This document shows, piece by piece, positions 16,633 to 25,082 of a stretch of 27,822 bases of DNA. This stretch comes from JAUSPI01 sp964650385. Its GTDB lineage: Bacteria > Desulfobacterota > Syntrophia > Syntrophales > JADFWA01. The stretch's first letter is position 1. Each line of letters opens with the position of its first letter. Below the pieces are notes generated by a model. That model saw nothing but the letters and a program-made list of their open reading frames with translations. It made no database searches and was not told the DNA's origin. Location of the stretch: positions 1 to 27,822 of the forward strand of contig CAZYTP010000027.1 of assembly GCA_964650385.1 (NCBI GenBank), given 5' to 3'. A program made the position numbers and the translations under genes.

Positions 16633-17184
16633 ATGAGAATTACTGGGGGGCAGGCGAGGGGAAGACGTATATTTGTGCCAAAAGGTCATATCAGGCCTAC
16701 ATCGGACATGATCAAGGAGGCGCTTTTTAATATACTGCCGCCAATAGAGGGAAAGACGTTTCTTGATCTCTTTGCCGGAACGGGGAGTATTGGCCTGGAG
16801 GCGATGAGCAGGGGAGCTGTAAAAGTTGTATTTGTTGAAGTAAATCGCTTTTCGATTGAGACAATTAAAAAAAACTTGAGCGTGTGTGGTTTTAATAATA
16901 AGTATGAAATAATATCGGCGCCTGTTGACGAGAGTCTTAAACGGTTTAACAAGAAAAAGGAACAGTTTGATGTCATCTTTGCCGACCCACCCTATGAAAA
17001 GGGTTTTATCAAAAAAACTTTGTATTTATTAGGTAGGGGCAGTCTGGTTTCCGAAGACGGCATTATTGTCCTTCAGCATTCCTGTAGAGAAGAGCTGGAC
17101 TGGAATGCTGATGAATTTGTTCTAATGGATCAGAAAAGATATAGTGATACAATGATTTCTTTTTTGAAAATGCATACCGGGTAA
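16633..17184 (+). CDS. rsmD: 16S rRNA (guanine(966)-N(2))-methyltransferase RsmD
   Basis: RsmD methylates G966 of 16S rRNA during small-subunit assembly. The 183-residue protein is a Rossmann-type methyltransferase. Landmarks are MRITGGQARGRRI, RPTSDMIKEALFNIL, the SAM loop FLDLFAGTGSIGLEA and the catalytic DPPY (118-121). ATG 16633 fits the family N-terminus. No ribosome site is visible, because the bases upstream are repeat copy B (GCACTTAAGTTT), so initiation may be weak or depend on the folded leader. Neighbouring coaD is a very common partner of rsmD. Confidence 0.96.
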   Translation: MRITGGQARGRRIFVPKGHIRPTSDMIKEALFNILPPIEGKTFLDLFAGTGSIGLEAMSRGAVKVVFVEVNRFSIETIKKNLSVCGFNNKYEIISAPVDESLKRFNKKKEQFDVIFADPPYEKGFIKKTLYLLGRGSLVSEDGIIVLQHSCREELDWNADEFVLMDQKRYSDTMISFLKMHTG

Positions 17185-17215
17185 AGTCAAGGCCGATTTA
17201 GAAGGAGATACCTTT

Positions 17216-17256
17216 ACCGGGAGTGCAAACGTAATCCCCGCCCAGTAGGCGGGGAG
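17216..17256 (-). repeat. Fragment of the GC-rich three-stem element
   Basis: ACCGGGAGTGC followed by AATCCCCGCCCAGTAGGCGGGGA matches the start of the element at 25362 in the same orientation; the AT-rich centre and the other half are missing. The remaining hairpin, CCCCGCC-CAGTA-GGCGGGG, could serve as a terminator or mRNA end after rsmD, though no U-run follows. Confidence 0.6.
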
Positions 17257-17316
17257 CACCACATTTCGGCTTGTGGGAGATTCAAATTAAATTGCTGAAC
17301 AAGAAGAAAGGGAATT

Positions 17317-17799
17317 ATGAAAAAATTAGCTGTTTATCCCGGTTCGTTTGATCCTATTACTAACGGACATCTTGACATAATCAGGAGGGGACTGCTGGTT
17401 ATTGATGAACTTATCATTCTGATTTCGTATAATCCCGATAAAGCTTCTCTTTTTTCTGTTGAGGAAAGAATGGAGATGATAAAGGGGGTCATCGGAGATA
17501 ATCCGAGAGTCAGGGTTGACAACTATCCCGGACTTCTCATCGATTATGTAAAAAAAGAGGCTGCAGATGTTATCCTGAGAGGTTTAAGGGCCGTGTCGGA
17601 TTTTGAATATGAGTTCCAGATGGCTATTATGAACAGGAGACTGGACAGGGAAATTGAGACGGTATTTTTGATGACGGGATACAAGTGGTTTTATGCGAGT
17701 TCTAAACTTATAAAAGAGGTGGCAAGCCTCGGAGGTTCATGCGAGGGATTGGTTCCGAATATTGTTTGCAGAAAATTACAGGAGAAATATTCAAAGTGA
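17317..17799 (+). CDS. coaD: Pantetheine-phosphate adenylyltransferase
   Basis: CoaD transfers AMP from ATP to 4'-phosphopantetheine, the penultimate step of coenzyme A synthesis. It has 160 residues, the normal length. The nucleotidyltransferase motif is in AVYPGSFDPITNGHLDII (Gly, Thr and His of the T/HxGH box). Further signatures are ILRGLRAVSDFEYEFQM and YASSKLIKEVASLGG. ATG 17317 has AAAGGGA a few bases upstream. The stop overlaps the GTG of the aminotransferase by four bases. Confidence 0.97.
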   Translation: MKKLAVYPGSFDPITNGHLDIIRRGLLVIDELIILISYNPDKASLFSVEERMEMIKGVIGDNPRVRVDNYPGLLIDYVKKEAADVILRGLRAVSDFEYEFQMAIMNRRLDREIETVFLMTGYKWFYASSKLIKEVASLGGSCEGLVPNIVCRKLQEKYSK

Positions 17800-18995
17800 A
17801 ATTAGCGTCAAGAGTAGGAAGAGTAAAATCATCACCAACGCTTGCAATTACTATGAAGGCAAAAGCGTTGCGGGCAGAGGGGAGAGATGTGGTAGGTTTC
17901 GGTGCCGGAGAACCGGATTTTGACACTCCTTTCAACATCAAACAGGCGGCCATAAAGGCAATAGAAGAAGGTTTTACCAAGTATACTCCGTCAAGCGGTA
18001 TAGATGAGCTCAAAGATGCTATTATAAATAAGCTTGAGCGGGATAATAAATTGACCTACAACAGATCGCAGGTAGTGGTTTCCTGCGGGGCAAAGGATAC
18101 CCTCTACAACCTTGCGCAGGCCCTTTTCGAAGAGGGGGATGAGGTTATTGTGCCGTCTCCGTATTGGGTTTCCTATCCGGCTTTTGTCATTCTTGCCGGG
18201 GCAACGCCTGTTATTCTTGACACAAAAGAATCTGACGGCTTTAGAATAAATCCCGGGCAACTTGAGAAGGCTATTACAAATAATACGAAGGCCGTTATAT
18301 TAAACAGCCCTTCAAATCCTACGGGAGTCGCTTACTCCTCTGAGGAGCTTGAAGCCCTGGCGGAGATAATCGTAAAGAAGGACATTCTTGTAATATCGGA
18401 TGACATCTACGAAAAGATTATTTACGATGATTTTCGTTTTTATAATATAGCTTCCGTTGGAGAAGAGATAAAAAGGCTTACCGTAGTCGTCAACGGAGTT
18501 TCAAAAACTTATGCCATGACAGGATGGCGGATCGGTTATGCTGCCGGTCCTGAAGATATTATTGCTGCCGTTACAAAAATACAGAGCCAGAACATATCAA
18601 ATCCCACATCTATTTCCCAGAAAGCGGCAGTGGAAGCCCTGGAAGGGAACCAGGATGCTGTGGACAAAATGGTGAAAGAATTTAAAAAGAGAAGAGATTA
18701 TATCGTTAAAACATTAAACAGTATTCCCGGTGTCAACTGCATGAACCCGCAGGGCGCTTTTTACGTATTTCCCGATATATCCTCGCTGTTTGCGATGTCT
18801 TACTGTGATAAGAAGATAGACACTTCCACTGATTTTGCAGAGTATCTTCTCAACGAAGTGGATGTTGCTGTTGTTCCCGGAATTGCTTTTGGTAATGATA
18901 ATCACGTACGCCTTTCCTATGCCATGTCAATGGAAAACATTCAAAAAGGTTTGGAGAGAATAGGCAATGCCGTAGCAAAACTTACGGCGCGGTAA
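17796..18995 (+). CDS. Class I pyridoxal-phosphate aminotransferase, probably aspartate aminotransferase
   Basis: This 399-residue fold-type I aminotransferase most resembles the AspC/AspB group (aspartate with 2-oxoglutarate). The internal aldimine Lys237 lies in VNGVSKTYAMTGWRIGYAAG. NSPSNPTGVAY (170-180) and SDDIYEKIIYDDF give the PLP-binding Asn and Asp/Tyr, and a C-terminal VRLSYAMS contains the carboxylate-binding Arg. GTG 17796 is chosen: it overlaps the coaD stop as GTGA, has AGGAG at 17780-17784, and gives the family's usual MKLASRVGRVKSSPT start. Earlier in-frame starts lie inside coaD. Substrate choice (aspartate, or prephenate as in some relatives) cannot be read from the sequence. 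Confidence 0.92.
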   Translation: MKLASRVGRVKSSPTLAITMKAKALRAEGRDVVGFGAGEPDFDTPFNIKQAAIKAIEEGFTKYTPSSGIDELKDAIINKLERDNKLTYNRSQVVVSCGAKDTLYNLAQALFEEGDEVIVPSPYWVSYPAFVILAGATPVILDTKESDGFRINPGQLEKAITNNTKAVILNSPSNPTGVAYSSEELEALAEIIVKKDILVISDDIYEKIIYDDFRFYNIASVGEEIKRLTVVVNGVSKTYAMTGWRIGYAAGPEDIIAAVTKIQSQNISNPTSISQKAAVEALEGNQDAVDKMVKEFKKRRDYIVKTLNSIPGVNCMNPQGAFYVFPDISSLFAMSYCDKKIDTSTDFAEYLLNEVDVAVVPGIAFGNDNHVRLSYAMSMENIQKGLERIGNAVAKLTAR

Positions 18996-19023
18996 GTCGC
19001 GAGTAAAACCTTTTCGACACATC

Positions 19024-19050
19024 GAAGCCCCGCTCACAGGGCGGGGCTTC
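19024..19050 (+). terminator. Terminator-like GC hairpin after the aminotransferase gene
   Basis: GAAGCCCCGC (19024-19033) pairs perfectly over ten bases with GCGGGGCTTC (19041-19050); the loop is TCACAGG. No clean U-run follows (ACTATTT). The sequence resembles one hairpin of the three-stem element at 25444-25472, so it may be a derived repeat fragment reused as a transcript end. Confidence 0.6.
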
Positions 19051-19059
19051 ACTATTTAC

Positions 19060-19088
19060 TTGACCCCTATCTCAATTTTCCCTATATT
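19060..19088 (+). promoter_or_regulatory. Promoter of adk
   Basis: TTGACC (5 of 6 to consensus, 19060-19065) and TATATT (5 of 6, 19083-19088) are spaced by exactly 17 bases. They lie directly after the hairpin and 39 bases before the adk ATG. This is the best sigma70-type promoter in the window and marks the start of a new transcript. Confidence 0.75.
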
Positions 19089-19126
19089 TCCAGGTTCAAA
19101 GTTAAATTATATTCAAGGAGGTTTAA

Positions 19127-19780
19127 ATGAGGATTATACTTTTAGGGGCACCTGGTGCCGGCAAGGGAACTATTGCCAAGTTCCTTTGCGATTTTGACGG
19201 ATCAATACAGATTTCGACGGGAGATATCCTGCGTGCGGCCGTAAAAGCCGGAACTGAGCTGGGCAAGAAGGCCAAAGGATATATGGACCGTGGAGACCTG
19301 GTTCCTGACTCGCTGATCATGAATATCATGGAAGCACGTCTGCAGGAACCTGATTGTGAGAAGGGATTTATTCTCGATGGTTTTCCAAGGACGATCAAAC
19401 AGGCAGAGGAATTGAAAGATCTTCTCAAAAAATTGGATATCAAACTCGATTTAGTGGTTAATCTGGAAGTATCGAGGGATGTTATTTTAGATCGGCTTAC
19501 GACACGACGAACCTGTTCAAATTCAGAGTGCCAGGAAATATACAATATCAAAAGCAAGCCGCCGACCGCTGATGGAAAGTGCAAAAAGTGCGGCAGTCCG
19601 GTCATCCAGCGGGATGATGAGACCGAAGAAGCGATCGTTTATCGACTGCAAACATACGATGAAAAGACTGCACCGCTTATAGGGTTTTATGAAACCGAAG
19701 GGGTGCTCGAAAATTTTGCTTCCACCAACAGTGAAGAGACGGTTGAGGGGATCAAGAAAAGTTTAAAGTCTAAAAATTAA
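19127..19780 (+). CDS. adk: Adenylate kinase with a four-cysteine LID
   Basis: Adk balances ATP, ADP and AMP. The protein is 217 residues, the long-LID type. The P-loop is GAPGAGKGT (7-15), the AMP site includes STGDILRAA, and ILDGFPRT precedes the LID. The LID carries Cys130, Cys135, Cys152 and Cys155, consistent with a structural zinc. Its first pair is spaced C-x4-C (CSNSEC) instead of the usual C-x2-C. ATG 19127 has AAGGAGG at 19115-19121, the strongest ribosome site around, and its own promoter, which fits high expression. Confidence 0.97.
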   Translation: MRIILLGAPGAGKGTIAKFLCDFDGSIQISTGDILRAAVKAGTELGKKAKGYMDRGDLVPDSLIMNIMEARLQEPDCEKGFILDGFPRTIKQAEELKDLLKKLDIKLDLVVNLEVSRDVILDRLTTRRTCSNSECQEIYNIKSKPPTADGKCKKCGSPVIQRDDETEEAIVYRLQTYDEKTAPLIGFYETEGVLENFASTNSEETVEGIKKSLKSKN

Positions 19781-19840
19781 AGTTTCGTGAGTTTGAAGTG
19801 GTAGAGAACTTGAAATCCAAAACCTGAAACTTGTGTAAAC

Positions 19841-21820
19841 ATGGTGAATTACGAAAGAGAACTTAATCCTGAGCAGCTTCAGATTGTTATGGCGAAGAGC
19901 GGTGCCATCCTCGTCATTGCGGGGGCCGGTAGCGGGAAGACCCGTGCGCTGACTTACCGGGTGGCAAGGCTGATTGAATCGGGTGTGAAACCTGAACGCA
20001 TCCTCCTTGCCACCTTTACCAACAAGGCCGCCCGTGAAATGCTCGAAAGAGTTGAAATGCTCACCGGTATTGATATAGGCAGGCTGTGGGGCGGGACATT
20101 TCATCACATAGCTAATCTTATATTGAGAAGGAGCGGTCATCTTCTCGGCTATAACAGCAACTACTCGATTATGGATAGTGAGGATTCCAGGCAGCTTATA
20201 AATACCTGCATATCCGAACTCGGGTTTAGCAATGAGATCGAGAAATTTCCCAAGGGGAATGTTGTGGGGGATATCGTAAGCCTTTCAGGCAATACGGAAG
20301 ATAAAATTAATCGGGTTATTGCCAGGAAATATCCTTATTTTTGCAACTTAATTGATGAAATTACCGAAGTTGCCTCCCGATACCGGGACAGGAAAAAAGA
20401 ATTGAACGTGATGGATTTTGATGATCTCCTTTTGAATTTAAGGAACCTCCTGATCAGCAATCCGGAGGTTTTTAAGGAATATACGGACAGGTTTTTGCAT
20501 GTTCTGGTAGATGAATACCAGGACACCAACATTGTACAGGCAGAAATCTTAGACCTCCTTGCCTCGCGCCACAGGAATCTGATGGTGGTGGGAGATGATT
20601 CGCAGAGCATATATTCCTTCAGGGGGGCAAATTTTGCCAATATTATCGGGTTTCCCGAGAAGTATCCCGATGCAAAAGTATTTAAGCTTGAAACCAACTA
20701 CAGGAGCACCCCTGAAATTCTTAATCTGGCCAATAAGAGCATAATAAATAATGAAAAACAGTTTAAAAAAGAATTGAGGGCTGTAAGATCTGGCGGGATC
20801 AGGCCGATCCTTGTATCCGCAAATAATGTCATACAGCAGGCAAATTTTGTTACCCAGCGTATCCTCGAATTGATATCGGAGGGTGTTCCACTTAATGAAA
20901 TTGCCGTACTTTATCGAGCCCACTATCACTCCATGGAGCTTCAAATGGAGCTGACCAGGAGGGGCATTCCTTTTGAGATCAGGTCGGGTATACGATTTTT
21001 CGAGCAGGCCCACGTTAAGGATGTTACATCTTTTATGAGGATCATGGTTAATCCGTATGATGTGCTGGCATGGAAGAGGGTGCTCATGCTCTACAAAAAT
21101 GTCGGTAAAGTTACCGCTGACAGGATATGGAAATTTGTTTCCGCCAGTTCAGACCCTCTTTCTGCAGTTGCCTCCGATAATTTTATGAAATGTACTGCAA
21201 AAACGGCAGCCCCAAGTCTCCGGAAATTCAGGATAATGATAGAAAATATTGTTGATTCGCCGAGCAGGGAATCCTCATCGGAAATGATAGACATTATTCT
21301 GGAGAGCGGATACCGTGAATACCTTCAGGGAAAATATTCGGATATGGAGTCGAGAGAAGAGGATCTGAATCAGTTTGGGAATTTTTCAAAGAAGTTCAGT
21401 TCCATTGAGGATTTTTTAAGCGAGCTGGCATTAATGACAAATATAGAGGTTGACGAGGATAGAACCTATTATCAAGACAGGGATGAAGAGAGGGTTGTCC
21501 TGAGCACGATTCATCAGGCGAAAGGCCTTGAGTGGTCGTCGGTATTTATGATCTGGTGTTCAGACGGGATGATTCCGCTGGCACGGGCACTTAAAGAGGA
21601 GGACGGGGAAGAGGAGGAGAGGAGGCTCTTTTATGTGGCGGCTACGAGGGCTAAAGATCAGCTGTATTTCTGCTATCCCCTGATCGATTATGCAAGGGGA
21701 GGCACGTGGAACGGCACCTTGAAACTTTCTCGGTTCGTCGAAGAGCTGAAACCATCGACACTCGATACCGCTGACTGTCCTTTTGATCAGTGGGTTGTCC
21801 ATAATGAAAGCGGTGAATGA
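19841..21820 (+). CDS. UvrD/Rep/PcrA-family ATP-dependent DNA helicase
   Basis: This SF1A helicase probably works 3' to 5' in DNA repair or replication restart. It has 659 residues, shorter than typical PcrA or UvrD (about 720), mainly because the C-terminal tail is absent. Motifs in order are the Q motif LNPEQLQIV, Walker A AGAGSGKT (27-34), ATFTNKAAREM, DEYQD (224-228), VVGDDSQSIYSFRGA, LETNYRS, LSTIHQAKGLEWSSVF and LFYVAATRAKDQLY. All key residues look intact. ATG 19841 has no clear ribosome site, and the upstream 60-base gap has a weak AAGTTTC/GAAACTT inverted pair. Exact orthology to PcrA, UvrD or Rep cannot be settled by eye. Confidence 0.93.
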   Translation: MVNYERELNPEQLQIVMAKSGAILVIAGAGSGKTRALTYRVARLIESGVKPERILLATFTNKAAREMLERVEMLTGIDIGRLWGGTFHHIANLILRRSGHLLGYNSNYSIMDSEDSRQLINTCISELGFSNEIEKFPKGNVVGDIVSLSGNTEDKINRVIARKYPYFCNLIDEITEVASRYRDRKKELNVMDFDDLLLNLRNLLISNPEVFKEYTDRFLHVLVDEYQDTNIVQAEILDLLASRHRNLMVVGDDSQSIYSFRGANFANIIGFPEKYPDAKVFKLETNYRSTPEILNLANKSIINNEKQFKKELRAVRSGGIRPILVSANNVIQQANFVTQRILELISEGVPLNEIAVLYRAHYHSMELQMELTRRGIPFEIRSGIRFFEQAHVKDVTSFMRIMVNPYDVLAWKRVLMLYKNVGKVTADRIWKFVSASSDPLSAVASDNFMKCTAKTAAPSLRKFRIMIENIVDSPSRESSSEMIDIILESGYREYLQGKYSDMESREEDLNQFGNFSKKFSSIEDFLSELALMTNIEVDEDRTYYQDRDEERVVLSTIHQAKGLEWSSVFMIWCSDGMIPLARALKEEDGEEEERRLFYVAATRAKDQLYFCYPLIDYARGGTWNGTLKLSRFVEELKPSTLDTADCPFDQWVVHNESGE

Positions 21821-21835
21821 GGGATAAGTTGACAT

Positions 21836-22153
21836 ATGGCGATTAAATTACGAGACGTCACTCAGGTTATCAGATCGAAAAATGCGGGAGCATTTATTCT
21901 GACTTTTGATGTGATGTTTAAGGACGTTGAAGTTTATAGAAAAGTAAAGGAGAAACAGCTAATTAACAAGGGTCTGATTAAGAAACTCTATAGTGTTTCT
22001 GATGATGAGATTCTTGATGTCATATACTTTGATGATGCGCTTGCCGTGAAGTTCAACATCAAGAGAAAAATACCTTCAGGAAATTTTGGTGACCGGGATA
22101 TTTACGGGGCACAACAGCATGCCCCAATTTTGGATGTGGTGTTGGAATTATGA
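21836..22153 (+). CDS. DUF4387 domain protein
   Basis: This is a 105-residue protein starting MAIKLRDVTQVIRSKNAGAF, with NFGDRDIYGAQQHAPILD near the end. It fits DUF4387, a family of unknown function usually encoded next to, or fused with, an AtuA/DUF1446 protein, as here. ATG 21836 has AGGGA at 21820-21824. The stop overlaps the AtuA-like ATG by four bases, implying a stoichiometric partner or subunit. No metal or nucleotide motif is obvious. The only conserved-looking polar cluster is the GDRDIYGAQQH stretch. Confidence 0.85.
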   Translation: MAIKLRDVTQVIRSKNAGAFILTFDVMFKDVEVYRKVKEKQLINKGLIKKLYSVSDDEILDVIYFDDALAVKFNIKRKIPSGNFGDRDIYGAQQHAPILDVVLEL

Positions 22154-23502
22154 AAGAGATAAAAATACTTTCCCCGAACGGGATTCTTGGGTATGGCTTC
22201 CCTTTGTCATCTTTTGAAGCAGGTTTAAACTTAAAGCCAGATGTTATTGCAGTGGATGGAGGTTCTACCGATCCCGGCCCTTATTACCTTGGAGCGGGTG
22301 TTTCTTTTACGACAAGAGAGGAGGTAAGGAGGGACCTTATATATATATTGAGAGGGGCAAATTCTCTTGATATTCCTGTCCTGATAGGAACTGCGGGAGG
22401 TGCGGGGGCCAAGCCCCACGTCGACTGGGTGTTGGATATAGTCGACGAGGTACAACGAGAGGAGAGAATCAAGTTTAGAAGAGCGGTTATCTACAGTGAT
22501 GTTTCTAGGGAGCTTCTGCTGAAGAAGCTTAACGAAGGTAAGGTAAAGCCCTTGTCGGTGGAACCGCCGTTGAATGAAAAAATGATTCACGATTCCGAGA
22601 GGCTGGTTGCACAGATAGGCGTGGAGTCATTTGTTGAAGCGCTTGAAGCGGGGGCAAATTTAATAATTGCGGGGAGAAGCCTCGATGTTGCCGAATTTGC
22701 CGCTTTTCCGATATGGAAAGGTTTTCCGAAGGGACTTGCCATTCACCTTGGTAAAATTCTGGAATGCGGTGCGATTGCGTCCGAGCCGGGGAGCGGAAGG
22801 GATTGCCTTTTCGGGATATTGAAAAAAGATCATTTTCTGGTTTTTCCGACAAATCCGGCAAGACGGTGCACGAGGATTTCGGTTGCCGCTCACAGTCTTT
22901 ATGAAAAGGAAGATCCGCTAAAGCTGTGGGTTACAGACGGCTGTATCGATATCTCTCAGGTGAAATTTGAGGAGCTGGATGAAAGGACGGTAAAGGTTTC
23001 AGGTTCCCGTTTTATTCCGAAAGACACAACTCATCTTAAGTGTGAGGGTGTGCGGTTTATGGGATTTCGCTTTGTGTGCATTGCCGGAGCAAGAGATCCT
23101 TCCTTCATTTCTTCCCTGTTGGAGCTTGAGGCACAGGTAAAAGGAGAGGTGGGAGATAATTTCCCGGATGTGAAAGAAGGAATAGATTATTCAATTCGTT
23201 TTGTTAATTATGGGATTGACGGAGTAATGGGTGAACTTGAACCCCGGAGCGATGTTTCTCACGAAGTCGGGATAGTTACGGAAGTCATAGGGAGAAACGA
23301 AGAAACGGCGAGGACTATTCTTGCCTCTATCCGTTCAACGCTGCTGCATATCGGGTTTGAGGGGAGAAAGTCAACCGCTGGAAATCTTGCGATCCTCTTT
23401 TCTCCTTCCGATTTTGAAGGCGGCAAAGTATACGAGTTTTCTGTTAATCACCTCATGGAGGTCGATTCAGAAAAGGAAGTTTACAAATCCTCTTTTATGT
23501 AG
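22150..23502 (+). CDS. AtuA-like (DUF1446) protein
   Basis: This 450-residue protein begins with KILSPNGILGYGFPLSSFEAG and IAVDGGSTDPGPYYLG, and later has LIGTAGGAGAKPHVDWV and GANLIIAGRSLDVAEFAAFP. This fits the acyclic terpene utilisation AtuA / DUF1446 family. AtuA belongs to the citronellol and geraniol catabolic cluster of Pseudomonas, but the family is widespread in bacteria without that pathway, so no substrate is claimed. No other atu-type gene (acyl-CoA carboxylase, dehydrogenase) is nearby. The DUF4387 partner overlaps its start. It is the last plus-strand gene before a convergent mutase gene. Confidence 0.85.
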   Translation: MKEIKILSPNGILGYGFPLSSFEAGLNLKPDVIAVDGGSTDPGPYYLGAGVSFTTREEVRRDLIYILRGANSLDIPVLIGTAGGAGAKPHVDWVLDIVDEVQREERIKFRRAVIYSDVSRELLLKKLNEGKVKPLSVEPPLNEKMIHDSERLVAQIGVESFVEALEAGANLIIAGRSLDVAEFAAFPIWKGFPKGLAIHLGKILECGAIASEPGSGRDCLFGILKKDHFLVFPTNPARRCTRISVAAHSLYEKEDPLKLWVTDGCIDISQVKFEELDERTVKVSGSRFIPKDTTHLKCEGVRFMGFRFVCIAGARDPSFISSLLELEAQVKGEVGDNFPDVKEGIDYSIRFVNYGIDGVMGELEPRSDVSHEVGIVTEVIGRNEETARTILASIRSTLLHIGFEGRKSTAGNLAILFSPSDFEGGKVYEFSVNHLMEVDSEKEVYKSSFM

Positions 23503-23549
23503 TCTTTCCCCAAAATGCTCAAATTTGCTCGCAAAAGACTTTTTTTGTC

Positions 23550-23630
23550 ACCCTGAATTTATTTCAGGGTCTCTAACTTACTGAAATAATTAGATGCTGA
23601 AACAAGTGAGATCCTGAAACAAGTTCAGGA
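23550..23630. repeat. CCTGAA-type palindromes between convergent genes, possible bidirectional terminator
   Basis: Two hairpins lie in the 218-base gap: ACCCTGAA/TTCAGGGT (23550-23570) and TCCTGAA-ACAAG-TTCAGGA (23612-23630). The direct repeat CTGAAACAAGT (23597-23607 and 23614-23624) adds a third partial unit. The wording GTCACCCTGAA, TTCAGGATC is of a dispersed type seen in many bacterial genomes. A T-run (23540-23546) precedes the first hairpin, so on the minus strand that hairpin is followed by a run of A in the plus text, i.e. U in the transcript, and could end the mutase message. Confidence 0.6.
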
Positions 23631-23720
23631 CGACAAATGGTGCGATTTATGACTTTTTACGAAGCCGTCAAAAATGTCTGGTTCAGTTTTTCCTGCGTTG
23701 AGTAAATTACCGAAAATTGG

Positions 23721-25082
23721 TTACTTTTCGTATCTTCTTATAGTATCTGCCAGAACACTTTCTACCATCGTTTTTATTGTGTTGAGATTTTCCTCGGTGG
23801 ATGCTTCAAATCGGAGAACCAGTACCGGCTGGGTATTTGATGCCCGCAGAAGTCCCCAGCCATCATCAAAAAGGATGCGCACACCGTCGATGTCAATCGT
23901 TTTATAATCTTTCTGAAAATGGGCCTTCACTTTTTCTACCACCTGAAATTTAATGTTATCAGGGCAGTCTACCCTGATTTCGGGGGTGAAAACGGTTTGG
24001 GGAACATCGGATAACAACTCACTGATCTTTTTACCTGTTTTGGAAAGAATTTCGAATAACCTAAGCGATGCGTAAATGGCGTCATCATAACCGAAGTACC
24101 TGTCGGCAAAGAACAGGTGGCCGCTCATCTCTCCTGCGAGCAGTGCCTTTTCTTCTTTCATCTTGCCCTTGATAAGAGAATGGCCAGCCTTCCACATAAT
24201 AGGCCTTCCGCCGTGCTTTTTTATGTCGTCATATAGTCTCTGAGAGCATTTTACCTCCCCTATTATTGCGGCACCCGGACTCTCCTTAAGAACAAACCGT
24301 GAGAAAAGCAGAAGAAGTTCGTCTCCCCAGAGTATTCCTCCAGTGTCGGAGATGACACCGATTCTATCGGCGTCGCCATCGAAGGCAATCCCGACATCAG
24401 CCCCTTTATCTTTGACGAGTGCGATAATGTCGGTAAGGTTTGCAGGGACAGTAGGATCCGGAAAGTGATTGGGAAACGTGCCATCCATATCACAGTAAAT
24501 ATCAGTTACATTACAGCCGAACTTCTCAAACAGGGGAATGGCAAAAACTCCGCCGACACCGTTTCCGGCATCCAGCACAACGTTTAACCCCTCCTTTATT
24601 TCAACATTTTTGTATAAATAATCCTGGTAGGTTTTTGACACGTCTTTTTCCCGTAAAGTTCCATCTCCGGAGGCGAAGTTTCCCTCTTCCATTATTTCTC
24701 TCAATTTTTGTATCTCTTCACCGTAGATCGTATCCGGCCCGACACATATCTTGAACCCGTTGAATTCGGGTGGATTGTGGCTTCCGGTTACCATTACGCC
24801 TCCGTCCGTATTGAGGTGTCTGATGGAAAAATAAAGCATCGGTGTGGCGCACAGACCGATATCTATCACATCTATACCCGTCGCCATGATTCCACTTCTG
24901 ATGGCACCGCTGTATTCTTCGGAACTCAAGCGGCAGTCTCTTCCAACAGTCATCGTTTTTACACCGTGGGTGACCCCGTAAGTACCGATGGCCCGTCCCA
25001 GGTTGTAAACGAAGTCAAAATTCAAATCACTTCCAACGACTCCCCTTACATCGTACTCCCTGAAGACCTCTGGATTCATCAT
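23721..25082 (-). CDS. Phosphomannomutase/phosphoglucomutase (alpha-D-phosphohexomutase, AlgC-like)
   Basis: The enzyme interconverts hexose 6- and 1-phosphates for sugar-nucleotide and surface polysaccharide synthesis. It has 453 residues. The phosphoserine is Ser101 in VMVTGSHNPPEFNGF. The magnesium loop is DGDADR (235-240, Asp235, Asp237 and Asp239). A sugar-recognition GEMSGHLFF and a C-terminal phosphate loop, LLRASNTQPVLVLRFEA, follow. The start at 25082 has GAGGTG about eight bases upstream; the next codon is also ATG. A longer reading to 25154 lacks family support. It is the only minus-strand gene here, convergent with AtuA and divergent from hflK. Mannose against glucose preference cannot be told. 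Confidence 0.93.
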   Translation of the reverse strand: MMNPEVFREYDVRGVVGSDLNFDFVYNLGRAIGTYGVTHGVKTMTVGRDCRLSSEEYSGAIRSGIMATGIDVIDIGLCATPMLYFSIRHLNTDGGVMVTGSHNPPEFNGFKICVGPDTIYGEEIQKLREIMEEGNFASGDGTLREKDVSKTYQDYLYKNVEIKEGLNVVLDAGNGVGGVFAIPLFEKFGCNVTDIYCDMDGTFPNHFPDPTVPANLTDIIALVKDKGADVGIAFDGDADRIGVISDTGGILWGDELLLLFSRFVLKESPGAAIIGEVKCSQRLYDDIKKHGGRPIMWKAGHSLIKGKMKEEKALLAGEMSGHLFFADRYFGYDDAIYASLRLFEILSKTGKKISELLSDVPQTVFTPEIRVDCPDNIKFQVVEKVKAHFQKDYKTIDIDGVRILFDDGWGLLRASNTQPVLVLRFEASTEENLNTIKTMVESVLADTIRRYEK

